DNA of 64,000 nucleotides from Neisseria musculi (GTDB lineage: Bacteria; Pseudomonadota; Gammaproteobacteria; Burkholderiales; Neisseriaceae): positions 1,798,001 to 1,862,000 of the forward strand of contig NZ_CP060414.2 of NCBI RefSeq assembly GCF_014297595.2. Direction: 5' to 3'. Below, piece by piece: positions 63,185 to 64,000 of the stretch. Under the pieces are notes generated by a model. The model was not told the origin of the DNA and did not search any database. It saw only the letters and a list, made by a program, of their open reading frames with translations. A program made the position numbers and the translations under genes. Position 1 is the first letter of the stretch, and the number at the start of each line of letters is the position of its first letter.

Positions 63185-64000
63185 ATGAACACCCGCCGCC
63201 TGATTATCCCCCTGCTGCTGGCCGCGCCTTGTGCCGCATGGGCTTATGAAGCCGCCGAATATGTGCCCGTTAACCCTGCCCCCGCCGCAGAAGCCGCGCC
63301 TGCGCCCGAAAACGACACTTGGGTCGACCGTCAGCACGGTGCGGTGAGAAGCCGTTTAAAATCTTGGGCACACAATATAGACGATTGGTTCGGCGAACCC
63401 GACCCCGACAACCCTGCCGATGCCAACCTGCGCGTGATGATCGACACCAAATGGAACAAATACGACCATTTTTCGGTGAAACCGCGCATACGCGGCAGGG
63501 TGAAACTCCCCGTGTTACAACAGCGCATAAACGTGGTGTTCGGCGACGACTCCCTAGATAACGAACCGCGCAACAACATTCAGGTTTATGAAGAAAACGT
63601 CTCCACCGACAACAAAACCTTCGATAAAACCCACAGCCGCGAAAGCAACTCATCGCTGGCATTGCGCTGGTCCGACATCGGCAAACGCTCCGGCATCGAC
63701 ACCGATGCCGACATCGGCATACGCTCCGGCAACGACTTCTACCTGCGCCTGAAAGGCAGCAAAGACTGGCAGCTCGGCGGCGATTTCAGCACCCGTCTCG
63801 AGCCAATCTACCGCTACGGCATCGACAGCAAACATTATGTACGCACCAATTGGGAAGTGCGCCGCTTTCCCGAAGGCAACACCTTCACCGCCAACCAGTT
63901 CCACCTTCAATACACCCGCAACAATGACGAAGAATGGACGTGGGGCAACAGCCTCTACCGCCAGCACAACCTGCCCGGGCACAAACGGCTCAATTACGGC
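63185..64000 (+). CDS. Exported envelope protein, N-terminal part
   Basis: 272 codons, open to the window edge. It has a signal peptide (MNTRRLIIPLLLAAPCAAWA) and a Pro/Ala-rich linker. Then come alternating beta-type segments such as HFSVKPRIRGRVKLPVLQQR, ALRWSDIGKRSGIDTDADIG and FHLQYTRNNDEEWTWGNSLY. The pattern suggests an outer-membrane or periplasmic beta-rich protein. No named family is recognised. Confidence 0.75.
   Translation, partial: MNTRRLIIPLLLAAPCAAWAYEAAEYVPVNPAPAAEAAPAPENDTWVDRQHGAVRSRLKSWAHNIDDWFGEPDPDNPADANLRVMIDTKWNKYDHFSVKPRIRGRVKLPVLQQRINVVFGDDSLDNEPRNNIQVYEENVSTDNKTFDKTHSRESNSSLALRWSDIGKRSGIDTDADIGIRSGNDFYLRLKGSKDWQLGGDFSTRLEPIYRYGIDSKHYVRTNWEVRRFPEGNTFTANQFHLQYTRNNDEEWTWGNSLYRQHNLPGHKRLNYG

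Overview
The window reads as the chromosome of a commensal-type Neisseria or a close relative in the Neisseriaceae. The main evidence is the DNA uptake sequence GCCGTCTGAA, mostly in the AGGCCGTCTGAA dialect, which occurs throughout the housekeeping parts and often as inverted pairs acting as terminators. Gene content fits too: a birA-coaX fusion, a Neisseria-like ZupT, IS1016-type elements and Neisseria-style prophage genes.

Layout. (1) 1-10.2 kb: a surface-glycan locus. It holds a sugar transferase, an ATP-grasp enzyme, a HAD phosphatase, a formyltransferase, a PLP aminotransferase and a PglD/CapD-type dehydratase, followed by the Wza-Wzb-Wzc exporter and tyrosine-kinase set. (2) 10.7-24.1 kb: core genes, namely a zinc-finger protein, lapA-lapB, pdxA, zupT, a SPOR protein, birA-coaX, rfaE2, three tRNAs (His, Arg, Pro), folD, carbonic anhydrase, nadD, rsfS, tpiA, secG and tRNA-Leu(GAG). 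(3) 24.09-34.03 kb: a P4-like satellite island in the 3' end of tRNA-Leu. It is bounded by a 14-bp att repeat and carries an integrase, AlpA, a Mor-like protein, Gam, a structured leader RNA, a primase, a DUF927 helicase broken by a stop codon, a duplicated HigBA module, an iteron array that looks like its replication origin, and a RelE/XRE module. (4) 34.2-36.3 kb: the decayed integrase of a second, tandem island and a Phd/PIN toxin-antitoxin pair. (5) 36.3-51.1 kb: a contractile-tail prophage remnant with P2-type tail genes, then Com, a C5 methyltransferase and an adenine methyltransferase. (6) 51.1-58.8 kb: scrap yard of IS1016 and IS1595 remnants, a nitronate monooxygenase, a Mu-type head fragment (portal, F, G) and a 41-bp repeat, probably a phage-end binding site, in three copies. 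(7) 58.8-64 kb: a DUF2868/DUF3482 pair interrupted by a decayed Mrr-like nuclease, and the start of an envelope protein.

How the parts work together. The glycan locus makes a modified amino-sugar and exports a polymer. The satellite island appears to have its own replication module (primase, helicase, iterons), although its helicase now carries a stop codon. The prophage is defective: a 17-bp duplication breaks gpI, one-base frameshifts break the fibre and a tail protein, and the portal is truncated. Its Com-methyltransferase junction nevertheless keeps a hairpin that hides both the ribosome site and the start codon of the methyltransferase, the arrangement known from Mu com-mom. The most novel-looking signals are this hairpin, the roughly 280-nt structured leader at 27.33-27.61 kb and the iteron array at 32.8-33.04 kb.
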